Source: Sphingomonas sp. NFR04 (lineage in GTDB: Bacteria > Pseudomonadota > Alphaproteobacteria > Sphingomonadales > Sphingomonadaceae). From it: a stretch of DNA of 64,000 bases. Both the position numbers and the translations under genes were made by a program. Of the stretch, positions 23,664 through 30,676 are shown in pieces; within the stretch, counting starts at the first letter, position 1; each line of letters begins with the position of its first letter. Location: the NCBI RefSeq assembly GCF_900114095.1, contig NZ_FORV01000005.1, positions 62,001-126,000 of the forward strand, in the 5' to 3' direction. Under the pieces are notes generated by a model. That model was not told the origin of the DNA. It searched no databases and saw nothing but the letters and a program-made list of their open reading frames with translations.

Positions 23664-24332
23664 ATGGGTATCTTCTCGCGAACCCGCGACATCATCGCCG
23701 CCAACGTTACCGACCTGCTCGACAAGGCCGAAGATCCGGCCAAGATGATCCGCATGATCATCCTCGAGATGGAGGAAACCTTGGTCGAGGTTCGCGCCAG
23801 CGCCGCCCGGACGATCGCCGATCAGAAGGAAATGCGCCGCCACATCGCCAAGCTCGAAAAGCTTCAGGAGAGCTGGACCGAGAAGGCGGAACTCGCCCTG
23901 TCCAAGGACCGCGAGGATCTTGCCAAGGCCGCGCTGATCGAACGCCAGAAGGCCGCCGACATGTGTGACCAGCTGCAGCAGGAGATCGCGGTGCTCGACG
24001 ACGCGCTCCGCGCCTCGGAAGAGGACATCAACAAGCTGCAGAACAAGCTGCGCGAGGCACGCACCCGGCAGAACACGATCGTCGCCCGCCTGGAAAGCGC
24101 CAACAACCGCGCCCGCTTGCGGGAAATGACCAACGGGTCGAAGATGCAGGACGCTTTCTCGCGCTTCGACATCCTGGAACGCCGCGTCGATCTGGCCGAA
24201 GGCCGTGCCGATGCGATGGGCCTGGGCGGCAATCCGAAGACGCTCGAAGAGGAAATCGCCGAACTCCGCTCGTCGGAAAAGGTCGATGCCGAACTCGAAG
24301 CGCTGAAGGCTCGTCTCAACAAGGGAGCCTGA
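23664..24332 (+). CDS. pspA: Phage shock protein A
   Basis: A 222-residue, almost wholly coiled-coil ESCRT-III-like protein that binds stressed inner membrane and restrains PspF. The N-terminal amphipathic helix 'MGIFSRTRDIIAANVTDLLD' and the following 'AEDPAKMIRMIILEMEE' are the PspA/Vipp1 signature. It has the PspA length without the Vipp1 C-terminal extension. A GAAGGAG ribosome site precedes the ATG. Next gene 3 nt downstream. Confidence 0.95.
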   Translation: MGIFSRTRDIIAANVTDLLDKAEDPAKMIRMIILEMEETLVEVRASAARTIADQKEMRRHIAKLEKLQESWTEKAELALSKDREDLAKAALIERQKAADMCDQLQQEIAVLDDALRASEEDINKLQNKLREARTRQNTIVARLESANNRARLREMTNGSKMQDAFSRFDILERRVDLAEGRADAMGLGGNPKTLEEEIAELRSSEKVDAELEALKARLNKGA

Positions 24333-24335
24333 CGC

Positions 24336-24608
24336 GTGAACGACTTCCTCATCCCGGTCTTCATCTGTGCCATCCTCTTCATCGGGCTGCCCTGGATCGT
24401 CTTCCACTACGTAACCAAGTGGAAGCAGGCAGGGACCATCACCCGGGAAGACGAGAACCTGCTCGACGACCTCTACCGCACGGCGCGGATGCTCGAAGAC
24501 CGGCTGATGACGGTCGAGCGCATCATCGCCGCCGACAACCCCGACTATCGCCCGCTCTCGGCCCAGCGCCCCGAGCAGGTGCCGTACGATCCTTCACGGA
24601 GGAACTGA
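24336..24608 (+). CDS. pspB: Phage shock protein B
   Basis: Inner-membrane partner of PspC; 90 residues. One N-terminal transmembrane helix (about residues 4-25) is followed by a cytoplasmic coiled coil 'DDLYRTARMLEDRLMTVERII', as in PspB. The GTG start overlaps nothing but lies 3 nt after the pspA stop. Longer than E. coli PspB (74 residues) by a polar tail. Confidence 0.9.
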   Translation: MNDFLIPVFICAILFIGLPWIVFHYVTKWKQAGTITREDENLLDDLYRTARMLEDRLMTVERIIAADNPDYRPLSAQRPEQVPYDPSRRN

Positions 24609-24609
24609 G

Positions 24610-24981
24610 ATGTCCGCTCGCACCAAATTCTATCTCGACAGGCAGAACCGCAAGTTCATGGGCGTCTGCGCCGGCCTGGCGGATTATACCGGGATCGACG
24701 TGACCTGGGTGCGAGTGGCCACCGTGCTGCTCACCGTCGCCACGGGCTGGGTCGCACTGGGCTATTTCGTGATCGCCTGGCTCGCCAACCCCAAGCCGGT
24801 GGGCCTGTACGACACACCGGAGGACGAACGCTTCTGGCAGGGCGTCCGCTCGAGCCCCAAGCGCTCCACCGCCGAGGTCCGCTCCAAGTTCCGCGACATC
24901 GATCGCCGGCTCGCCGACATCGAGCTGTTCTACACGAGCCGCAACACCCGGCTCGCCGACGAGATCGACAGCCTGCGCTGA
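24610..24981 (+). CDS. pspC: Phage shock protein C
   Basis: PspC-domain protein of 123 residues that, with PspB, senses membrane stress and draws PspA to the membrane. The domain motif 'RKFMGVCAGLADYTGIDVTW' at about residues 14-33 is followed by a transmembrane helix ('VATVLLTVATGWVALGYFVIAW'). The C-terminus 'RRLADIELFYTSRNTRLADEIDSLR' has the same layout as the ends of the extra psp-operon proteins downstream. Confidence 0.93.
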   Translation: MSARTKFYLDRQNRKFMGVCAGLADYTGIDVTWVRVATVLLTVATGWVALGYFVIAWLANPKPVGLYDTPEDERFWQGVRSSPKRSTAEVRSKFRDIDRRLADIELFYTSRNTRLADEIDSLR

Positions 24982-24992
24982 GGAGATAATCG

Positions 24993-25322
24993 ATGATCGA
25001 AGTAGCGCTCGCACCCTTCATGCCCTGGATCATCCTCTCGGGGATTTCGCTGGGGTTCTTCGGGATCGCCGCGGGAATTTTCAGCCACTGGCTTCGCATC
25101 AAGCACGGCTATCCGCTGGAAAATGCCTGGGGCAAGTCGGTCTACCCGCAGCGCAATGACGAGACGGTCGAGCGGGTCAGGCTGCTCAGCCAGGAAAATG
25201 CCCAGCTTCGCGCCGAACTCGGCGCGGTGAAGGACCGGCTCGCCAATGTCGAGCGCATCGTCACCGACGGCGCGCACCAGCTCGATCGCGAGATCGACGC
25301 GCTCCGCAGCCGCTCAAACTGA
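24993..25322 (+). CDS. PspB-like membrane/coiled-coil protein 1
   Basis: A 109-residue protein with an N-terminal transmembrane helix (about residues 8-30) and a cytoplasmic tail ending in a coiled coil: 'LRAELGAVKDRLANVERIVTD' then 'LDREIDALRSR'. The last ~45 residues follow the same pattern as PspB and the next two gene products. It starts 11 nt after pspC with a GAGGAG-type site. Not a known Psp component; probably a further partner in the membrane-stress complex. Confidence 0.75.
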   Translation: MIEVALAPFMPWIILSGISLGFFGIAAGIFSHWLRIKHGYPLENAWGKSVYPQRNDETVERVRLLSQENAQLRAELGAVKDRLANVERIVTDGAHQLDREIDALRSRSN

Positions 25323-25336
25323 AAGGAACGAAAGCC

Positions 25337-25603
25337 ATGCTTTCCCCCCTTCTCATCCCGATCCTCGGCATCAGCTGCGGCCTGGTGGCGATCATCGGCG
25401 GCGTCTTCTTCCGCCCGCTGTTCAAGCTCTGGGAGCGCCGCATGGAAATCGAAGCCCAGATGACCGCGGAAAAGGCCGCGCAATACGCCGCCCAGACCGC
25501 ACGGCTGGAACAGCGGGTCCAGGTACTCGAACGGATCCTCACCGACCGCGGCATGGGCCTCGCCGAAGAGATCGAGAAGCTGCGCGACGCGCCGCTGAAC
25601 TGA
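25337..25603 (+). CDS. PspB-like membrane/coiled-coil protein 2
   Basis: An 88-residue protein: N-terminal transmembrane helix (about residues 4-27, Gly/Ile-rich), then a charged coiled coil 'TARLEQRVQVLERILTD' and 'LAEEIEKLRD'. The coiled coil matches the product of the gene at 25800 almost word for word, showing tandem duplication. Spacing 14 nt from the preceding gene, AAGGAA site. Function inferred only from context. Confidence 0.75.
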   Translation: MLSPLLIPILGISCGLVAIIGGVFFRPLFKLWERRMEIEAQMTAEKAAQYAAQTARLEQRVQVLERILTDRGMGLAEEIEKLRDAPLN

Positions 25604-25641
25604 AGAAACGTTTCCACCTTCTTCTAAGCAAGGAAATTTCG

Positions 25642-25764
25642 ATGATTGTCATGCTCGCAGTGCTTGCCGCACTGTGCGGGGGAGCTATTGCCCTCGCAGA
25701 AAGCCGCGATCGCCCCCGCCGCCGCGCCCTCCGCGCCGCCCAGGCATCGCAAGCAGGGAACTGA
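25642..25764 (+). CDS. 40-residue membrane peptide in the psp operon
   Basis: A short frame after AAGGAAA. A hydrophobic Ala/Leu-rich N-terminal helix (about residues 2-19) is followed by a strongly basic tail rich in Arg (SRDRPRRRALRAA). It lies between two PspB-like genes in the same direction. A positively charged tail behind a single helix suggests an inner-membrane peptide with a cytoplasmic C-terminus. Confidence 0.5.
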   Translation: MIVMLAVLAALCGGAIALAESRDRPRRRALRAAQASQAGN

Positions 25765-25799
25765 GGCGCCATGCGCGCCGATTAGGGGAGTAAGGTGCA

Positions 25800-26078
25800 A
25801 TGAACCCGTTCGAAATGGTCGTGGCCATCATCGTCGTGATCACGATCGGCAAGGTTCTCCAGGCGCGCTACGGCGTGGTCAAGGGAGGCCGGGGCGACAG
25901 GATGGAAGGCCTCGCCGTCCGCGATCCCGCCGAGAAGTTCGAGGCCGACCGCCTCCGCGACGAGATCCGCAGCCTCAAGGAGCGCGTCCAGGTGCTCGAG
26001 CGCGTCATCACCGACAATGAAAACAGCCTGCGTCTCGACCACGAGATCGAGAAGCTGCGCGACAAGAACCGGATCTGA
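25800..26078 (+). CDS. PspB-like membrane/coiled-coil protein 3
   Basis: A 92-residue protein. Short N-terminal transmembrane helix (about residues 4-20, Val/Ile-rich), basic linker 'GGRGDRMEG', then the coiled coil 'IRSLKERVQVLERVITD' and 'DHEIEKLRDKN'. It is the closest paralog of the 88-residue protein and has the same order of parts as PspB. Confidence 0.75.
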   Translation: MNPFEMVVAIIVVITIGKVLQARYGVVKGGRGDRMEGLAVRDPAEKFEADRLRDEIRSLKERVQVLERVITDNENSLRLDHEIEKLRDKNRI

Positions 26079-26102
26079 GCCATGTTTCTGGGAGCGAACC
26101 CC

Positions 26103-26351
26103 ATGACCATCGACCCGCAAACCACCCTCACCCTCGCCGTCTCGGGCCTGGCCGGGCTGGGCATGATCACCGCCGCGGCGCTGTCCGGCTGGCGCGGCTG
26201 GCTGGCGCTGAAGCACCGCGAGCTGGCCGAGCTCCGCCGGCCGGAGGCGACCACGACGACGATGCCCAGCCCCGCCTCGCGGATCGAGCTGGCCGACCTC
26301 AAGGAACGCATCCGCAAGCTCGAGGCGATCGCCGCCGGGGTGGACCTGTGA
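26103..26351 (+). CDS. PspB-like membrane/coiled-coil protein 4 (shortened)
   Basis: An 82-residue protein with a hydrophobic segment (about residues 8-34), a charged helix 'LALKHRELAELRR', a Thr/Pro linker and a short C-terminal coiled coil 'LADLKERIRKLEAIA'. It lacks the final 'EI-x-x-LR' part of its paralogs. ATG 26103 is chosen for its GGGAG site; an in-frame ATG at 26082 would add seven residues. Confidence 0.65.
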   Translation: MTIDPQTTLTLAVSGLAGLGMITAAALSGWRGWLALKHRELAELRRPEATTTTMPSPASRIELADLKERIRKLEAIAAGVDL

Positions 26352-26455
26352 ACCAGGCAACCCCGCCGGGGGCGGAGGCCAAGCCCGCCCCGGCGCCGGT
26401 GCGGGCACCCCGCCCCCGGCTCGGCCTGCGCTACGACGCGCCCACGGCCAAGTAA
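26348..26455 (+). CDS. 35-residue Pro/Ala-rich peptide, end of the psp operon
   Basis: A GTG start overlaps the preceding stop (GTGA). The peptide is Pro/Ala-rich with a basic C-terminus 'RLGLRYDAPTAK'. The overlap and the clean stop suggest a coupled gene, but at this length chance cannot be excluded. No hydrophobic segment. Confidence 0.4.
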   Translation: MNQATPPGAEAKPAPAPVRAPRPRLGLRYDAPTAK

Positions 26456-26500
26456 CCACGAGGCTGGAAAAGCGCGCCGGGTGCGGCTAGCGCGATGCCC

Positions 26501-26905
26501 ATGACCAGCCTCGACGATCTCCAGGAAGAATACGGGTTTCTCGACGCCGACGATCGCTATCGTCTGCTGATCGATCTCGGCAAGGCGCTCGAGGAAATGC
26601 CCGACCCGCTCAAGACCGATGCGACGCTGGTGCGCGGCTGCTCGGCCTCGGTATGGGTCTACCCGACGCGGACCGACGACGGCCGGCTCCACTTCCTGGC
26701 GGATTCGAACGCGGCGATCACCAAGGGCATCATCGCGCTGGTGCTGCTGACCGTGCAGGACCGCAGCCCCGCCGAGATCCTCGCGACCGACATCGAAGGC
26801 GCGCTGGCCCCATTCGACCTGAAGAACCAGCTCAGCTCGAACCGGACCCAGGGCATTCCCAACATGATCGCGCTGATCCGGGAAACGGCGGGGCGGTACG
26901 CGTAA
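26501..26905 (+). CDS. sufE: SufE family cysteine desulfuration protein
   Basis: Sulfur acceptor that takes persulfide from a SufS-type cysteine desulfurase; about 134 residues. The acceptor cysteine is in 'VRGCSASVWV', with 'LIDLGKALEEMP' before and 'GIPNMIALI' near the end, all family hallmarks. The start is ATG 26501 or the in-frame ATG 6 nt upstream. It stands apart from the desulfurase pair at 10-12 kb. Confidence 0.9.
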   Translation: MTSLDDLQEEYGFLDADDRYRLLIDLGKALEEMPDPLKTDATLVRGCSASVWVYPTRTDDGRLHFLADSNAAITKGIIALVLLTVQDRSPAEILATDIEGALAPFDLKNQLSSNRTQGIPNMIALIRETAGRYA

Positions 26906-26958
26906 AACCCCTTTCCCCTCCGGGGAGAGCGCAAGCCGTTCGCTTCAGCACTCTACAT

Positions 26959-27055
26959 CGTCATCCCCGCGAAGGCGGGGATCCATTGCCGCTGAAGGCA
27001 CGGTTCTTTCCCCAAGCGCACAGGCGAATGGATTCCCGCCTTCGCGGGAATGACG
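26959..27055 (+). repeat. 97-bp palindromic element, family A copy 3
   Basis: Same terminal inverted repeats (CGTCATCCCCGCGAAGGCGG / CCGCCTTCGCGGGAATGACG) and same length as the copies at 18337 and 22021. The centre AAGCGCACAGGCGAATGG is shared with copy 1 read in reverse. It lies between convergent sufE and ferredoxin genes. Confidence 0.88.
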
Positions 27056-27091
27056 ATGGGAGGTTGGAGAGAGCACCGCTTTGCGCGGGAC

Positions 27092-27391
27092 TCAGGAAAG
27101 CCCGAGCTCTTTGCCGACCTCTTCCAGGTCCGCGCCCTTCTTCACGATCAGCCATTCGCGCGCCTGCGCGCCGTTGACCACGGTCACCGCCCCGCCGGGG
27201 CATACCCCCAGGCACTTGGTCTCGACCACGCCGACCTCCGCCTTGCGGCCCTTGCCGAGCCCGAATTCCTTGCGCAGCGCCTTGGCGAGCGAGGTCTTGC
27301 CCTTGGGCCCGAAGCCGCCGCCGAGCTTCTTCGAGCATTTCCCGCAGACCAGCACCGCATTGCCCCAGTTGGAGGCGACCAGCTGGCTCAT
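27092..27391 (-). CDS. (2Fe-2S) ferredoxin domain protein, thioredoxin-like
   Basis: A 99-residue thioredoxin-fold 2Fe-2S protein of the type found in small standalone ferredoxins and in NuoE. Ligand cysteines are in 'VCGKCSKK' and 'KCLGVCPGG'. The ATG overlaps the stop of the J-domain gene (ATGA). Redox partner unknown. Confidence 0.85.
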   Translation of the reverse strand: MSQLVASNWGNAVLVCGKCSKKLGGGFGPKGKTSLAKALRKEFGLGKGRKAEVGVVETKCLGVCPGGAVTVVNGAQAREWLIVKKGADLEEVGKELGLS

Positions 27392-27924
27392 TGCGGCTTC
27401 CACTGGCGCCGGTCCTCGGCGGTCTTGAGCACGTCGTACGCCGCCTGGATCGCCTGGAACTGCTTGGCCGCGGCGGCATCGTTGGGGCGCACATCGGGGT
27501 GATATTCCTTGGCGAGCCGGCGCCACGCGCCGCGTACCGCCTCGAAGCTGGCATCGACCTCCAGCTCCAGCACTTCCAGCGCCTTCATCTCGTCGCGCGA
27601 GCGGCTGCCGTCGCCGGGCCCCGCCCAGCTATTGGTCGCCGAATGGGCATAGCCGTTGGCGGTGCGGCGCTCGTTCGCTTCACGCTGCGCTGCCTCTTCG
27701 GCGGTCAGCCCGGCGAAATAGTCCCAGTTGCGGTTATATTCCGCGGCATGTTCCTCGCAGAAATACCAGCGGTCCGGGTTGTTCGGCGATTTGGGCGCGG
27801 GCCGGTCGCCCGGCTTCTCGCAGCCGTGCCGATCGCACAGCCGCACGCGCGCGGCCTCGCGCTCCGAGCCATACTCGCGCCAGCGGGGAAAGCCCCAGTC
27901 CATCGATCGCGTGTGTCGCGCCAT
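27388..27924 (-). CDS. J-domain protein
   Basis: A 178-residue DnaJ-type co-chaperone with a C-terminal J domain: 'WRRLAKEYHPDVRPND' contains the essential HPD, followed by 'IQAAYDVLKTAEDR'. The N-terminal half has 'LCDRHGCEKPG...YFCEEHAAEYN', a Cys/His set that could bind zinc. This architecture is common in Alphaproteobacteria. Start ATG 27924. The gene overlaps the ferredoxin gene and is downstream of rnpB on the same strand. Confidence 0.88.
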   Translation of the reverse strand: MARHTRSMDWGFPRWREYGSEREAARVRLCDRHGCEKPGDRPAPKSPNNPDRWYFCEEHAAEYNRNWDYFAGLTAEEAAQREANERRTANGYAHSATNSWAGPGDGSRSRDEMKALEVLELEVDASFEAVRGAWRRLAKEYHPDVRPNDAAAAKQFQAIQAAYDVLKTAEDRRQWKPQ

Positions 27925-27998
27925 AACTCGCCCAAATAGGCATGGGGGCCGCCAAAGGCCAGAGCCCGCCGCACCGCAGCAGCTACCAAAAACCAAAA

Positions 27999-28378
27999 TG
28001 CCAGAGGGTCTGTAAGCCGGGTTCTGTCCACCCCGTAAGGGGATAGGCGACCATTCCTCTAGGCGACGGATCGCTCCGCCGCTCCAGCAACCAACCCGGA
28101 CGACGCGCCGGAACGAGGCGCATGTGCCGTCCCTATTCGGTCTTGCTCCCGGTGGGGTTTACCAAGCCGCTTCCGTTACCGGTCGCGCGGTGCGCTCTTG
28201 CCGCACCCTTTCACCCTTGCCCTTACCCCGGCGAACCGGGGCAGTGGGCGGTCTGCTCTCTGTGGTACTTTCCCTGGGGTCACCCCCGGCGGGCGTTACC
28301 CGCCACCGTCGTTCCGTGGAGCCCGGACTTTCCTCCCCTCGCATCGCTGCAAGCGGCGGCCGCCCGACCCTCTGGCGC
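27999..28378 (-). ncRNA. rnpB: RNase P RNA (class A)
   Basis: Catalytic RNA of tRNA 5' processing. On the minus strand the 5' end carries the P1 strand GCCAGAGGGTC and the conserved GAGGAAAGTCCGGGCTCC. The 3' end carries AGAACCCGGCTTACAGACCCTCTGGC, which pairs back to form P1. About 380 nt, normal for class A. Small reading frames seen on either strand here are not genes. Confidence 0.95.
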
Positions 28379-28416
28379 GGTCCGCTCTAGCGGCTTCGCG
28401 CCGGTGCGCAAGCGGT

Positions 28417-28998
28417 TCAGCGCTCGGAGGTCGCGGGGGCGCTCGGTGCGGGCGTCGAGTCGGTGGTGGCCACCGCCGGGGTTTCGGCACTGGCCGCGGG
28501 TGCTGGCGCAGCGGCGGGCGGCGCCGCCTCGACGTGCTGTGCGGCGACCTGCTCGGCGGCGGCTGCCTCGCGCGACTTTGCCTGCTCGGCCGAATCCCGC
28601 GCATCGGCGCGGGCATCCTGCGCCTGTTTGGCGGCGTCCTGGTCCTTGGCCCGGTCCTTGACCTTGTCCGCGTCCTGCGCGCGCTGTTCCTCGGGCGGCT
28701 CGCTCGGCTCGACCTTTACCGGCGCCATCGCGGTGCCCCAGGCCTGGACCTCGATGCGCCACTGGGTGCTGGTCGTTCCGCCAGCGAGCGCGGCACGGCG
28801 ATAGTCGGCGGCAACGCTCACCACCTTGTCGGCTCCCGCCACGCGGGCGACCCGGTGCAACTCCGCGGTCGCCTCGGCAGCGGTGGGCGCGTTCATGATG
28901 CCGATGCCGGGCCCCTTCGCGTCACCGCGAACGAAGCTGGTCAGGCGGACATGCACCGGGCCCAAAGGTGCCATTGCAGCGCGAATCGTGTTGCTCAC
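28417..28998 (-). CDS. YbjQ-like domain protein with long disordered tail
   Basis: A 193-residue protein. The N-terminal ~95 residues resemble the heavy-metal-binding YbjQ/UPF0145 fold ('LHRVARVAGADKVVSVAADY' and 'IEVQAWGTAM' at the strand end). The remaining half is low-complexity, rich in Ala, Glu, Lys and Pro, and probably disordered or coiled coil. GTG 28998 follows GGAGG at 8-nt spacing; a longer frame has no such site. It lies upstream of rnpB on the same strand. Function unknown. Confidence 0.65.
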   Translation of the reverse strand: MSNTIRAAMAPLGPVHVRLTSFVRGDAKGPGIGIMNAPTAAEATAELHRVARVAGADKVVSVAADYRRAALAGGTTSTQWRIEVQAWGTAMAPVKVEPSEPPEEQRAQDADKVKDRAKDQDAAKQAQDARADARDSAEQAKSREAAAAEQVAAQHVEAAPPAAAPAPAASAETPAVATTDSTPAPSAPATSER

Positions 28999-29079
28999 CG
29001 TTCGTACCTCCGGCGTGCAGCCAATCAAATTCCGCTTAGAATTCCGTAACCAAACATGGTTACCGGGCACCGATTCGCG

Positions 29080-29781
29080 TCAATCCTCCCCCTGCGGGCG
29101 CGGCAGCAGCAGCGCGAGCAGGATGCAGCGGCACTCCATGTCGATCTCGCCGTCGATCAGTTCGGGGCGGAAGCGCCGCTGGAAGGCGGTGACTGCCGCG
29201 ACCGGATCGGTCACGTCATAACCGAACCGCTCCAGCGCCAGCATGAAGCCGCCGTCGGGCCAGCCGGGATCGACCAGGTTGCGCGTCGGCCGCGGGAGTG
29301 CCAGGCGAAGGCGGGCGAGCGCGTGCCAGTTGAACAGCTCGCCCGGATCCTGCTTGCGCGCCGGCGCCACGTCGGAATGGCCGACGACATTGCCGCGGGT
29401 GATGCCGTGCCGCTCCTTGATGTCCGCGACCAGCGGGATCAGCGAACTCATCTGCTCGGGCGTGAACGGGCGATAGCCGAATTCATGGCCGGGATTGACG
29501 ATCTCGATCCCGATCGAGGCCGAATTGACGTCGTCGATCCCCCGCCAGTGCGCGCGGCCGGCGTGCCAGGCACGCTTGGCCTCGTCGACCAGCCGGAAGA
29601 TGCGGCCATCCTCCTCGATCAGATAATGCGCCGATACCTGCGCCTCGGGATCGCACAGCCGCGCCAGCGCCGCCTCGCCGCTCTCCATGCCGGTATAATG
29701 GAGCACGATCATCGAGACGGGGGAGAGGCGCTCGCCGAAATTGGGCGAAGGCGCGTCGAGGATGTCGAGGCCACTGGTCAT
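29080..29781 (-). CDS. N-acetylmuramoyl-L-alanine amidase, AmiD/AmpD type
   Basis: Zinc amidase (amidase_2 fold) of 233 residues cutting the glycan-peptide bond of murein or its fragments. Zinc ligands: His in 'VLHYTGM', His in 'VGHSDVAPARKQDPG' and the terminal Asp of that motif; 'ASIGIEIVN' holds the conserved Glu. The C-terminal ~70 residues look like a peptidoglycan-binding domain ('VTAFQRRFRP'). No signal peptide is obvious, so a cytoplasmic AmpD-like recycling role is possible. Start ATG 29781; an in-frame ATG at 29802 is an alternative. Confidence 0.9.
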   Translation of the reverse strand: MTSGLDILDAPSPNFGERLSPVSMIVLHYTGMESGEAALARLCDPEAQVSAHYLIEEDGRIFRLVDEAKRAWHAGRAHWRGIDDVNSASIGIEIVNPGHEFGYRPFTPEQMSSLIPLVADIKERHGITRGNVVGHSDVAPARKQDPGELFNWHALARLRLALPRPTRNLVDPGWPDGGFMLALERFGYDVTDPVAAVTAFQRRFRPELIDGEIDMECRCILLALLLPRPQGED

Positions 29782-29824
29782 GCATTCTTCTACTGCACGC
29801 ATCGGCGCTGACAATCCGCCCGGC

Positions 29825-30676
29825 TCAACCCGTCGCCGCAATCGGCGCGGGTTCGGCTTCGGCGGTGCGGTAGAAGCCGCGGAACACCTCGCTCGGGGTG
29901 AAATGCTCGGTCAGCCCGATCACCGTCTCGCCCGCGCCGAGCACCAGGAGCCCGCCCGGCTGGATCGCGGTCGCCAGCCGGTCGAACACCTGGCGGCGCA
30001 GCGGCAGCGAGAAATAGAGCATGACGTTGCGGCACAGGATGATGTCGAACTTGCCCGGCGGGGGTACATCGGCGGTGAGGTTCTGCTGGCGAAATTGCAC
30101 CCGGCGGACCAGCTCCTGCCGCGCGACCCAGTCACCGCCTTCGGTATCGAACCACTGGACCATCCGCCGCACGGGGAGCCCGCGCTGGATCTCGAACTGC
30201 GAATAGCGCCCTGCCCGCGCCCTTGCGAGCGCGGCGGGGGAAACGTCGGTGGCGACGATCTCGGGCGGCATCGGGAAGGCGTCGGCCTTCTCGTCGAACA
30301 GCATCGCCAGCGACAGCGGCTCCTGGCCCGTGGAGCAACCGGCGGACCAGATGCGCAGCCGGCGGTTGCCGATCGCCACCTGCGTCGCGACTGCGGCGGC
30401 CGCGATCTGGTCGAGCACCGCCACGTCGCGGAAGAAGCTGGTTTCCTGGTTGAGCAGTACGTCCACCACCTGATCGGCCAGTTCGCCCGATCGCGCGCCG
30501 AGCAACTGCCCCACCAGCGCGTCGAGGCTGGGCAGCCCGCGCTCGCGCAGCACCGGCTTCAGCGCCGTCTCGATCCGCCACGCGCGGTTGGCGGCGATCT
30601 GCTGGCCGGTCCGCTGCTCGAGCAGCGACCCGATCAGCTGCATCGCTCCGCCGCTCGGCGCCATATTCTCGATCAT
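29825..30676 (-). CDS. cheR: Chemotaxis protein methyltransferase CheR
   Basis: SAM-dependent methyltransferase that methylates receptor glutamates; 283 residues. Visible: 'NQETSFFRD', the SAM loop 'WSAGCSTGQEPLSLAML', 'ATDVSPAALARAR' and 'ILCRNVMLYF'. The ATG overlaps the cheB stop (ATGA). Last gene of cheA-cheW-cheY-cheB-cheR; no receptor (MCP) or flagellar gene is in this window. Confidence 0.95.
   Translation of the reverse strand: MIENMAPSGGAMQLIGSLLEQRTGQQIAANRAWRIETALKPVLRERGLPSLDALVGQLLGARSGELADQVVDVLLNQETSFFRDVAVLDQIAAAAVATQVAIGNRRLRIWSAGCSTGQEPLSLAMLFDEKADAFPMPPEIVATDVSPAALARARAGRYSQFEIQRGLPVRRMVQWFDTEGGDWVARQELVRRVQFRQQNLTADVPPPGKFDIILCRNVMLYFSLPLRRQVFDRLATAIQPGGLLVLGAGETVIGLTEHFTPSEVFRGFYRTAEAEPAPIAATG

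Noticed and set aside
26959..27055. CRISPR repeat-spacer array formed by the 97-bp repeats
   Set aside because: The copies are single, kilobases apart and palindromic; there is no array and no cas gene.
28122..28661. Protein-coding frames across the RNase P RNA region
   Set aside because: The region carries the conserved RNase P sequence and P1 pairing; the frames are chance.
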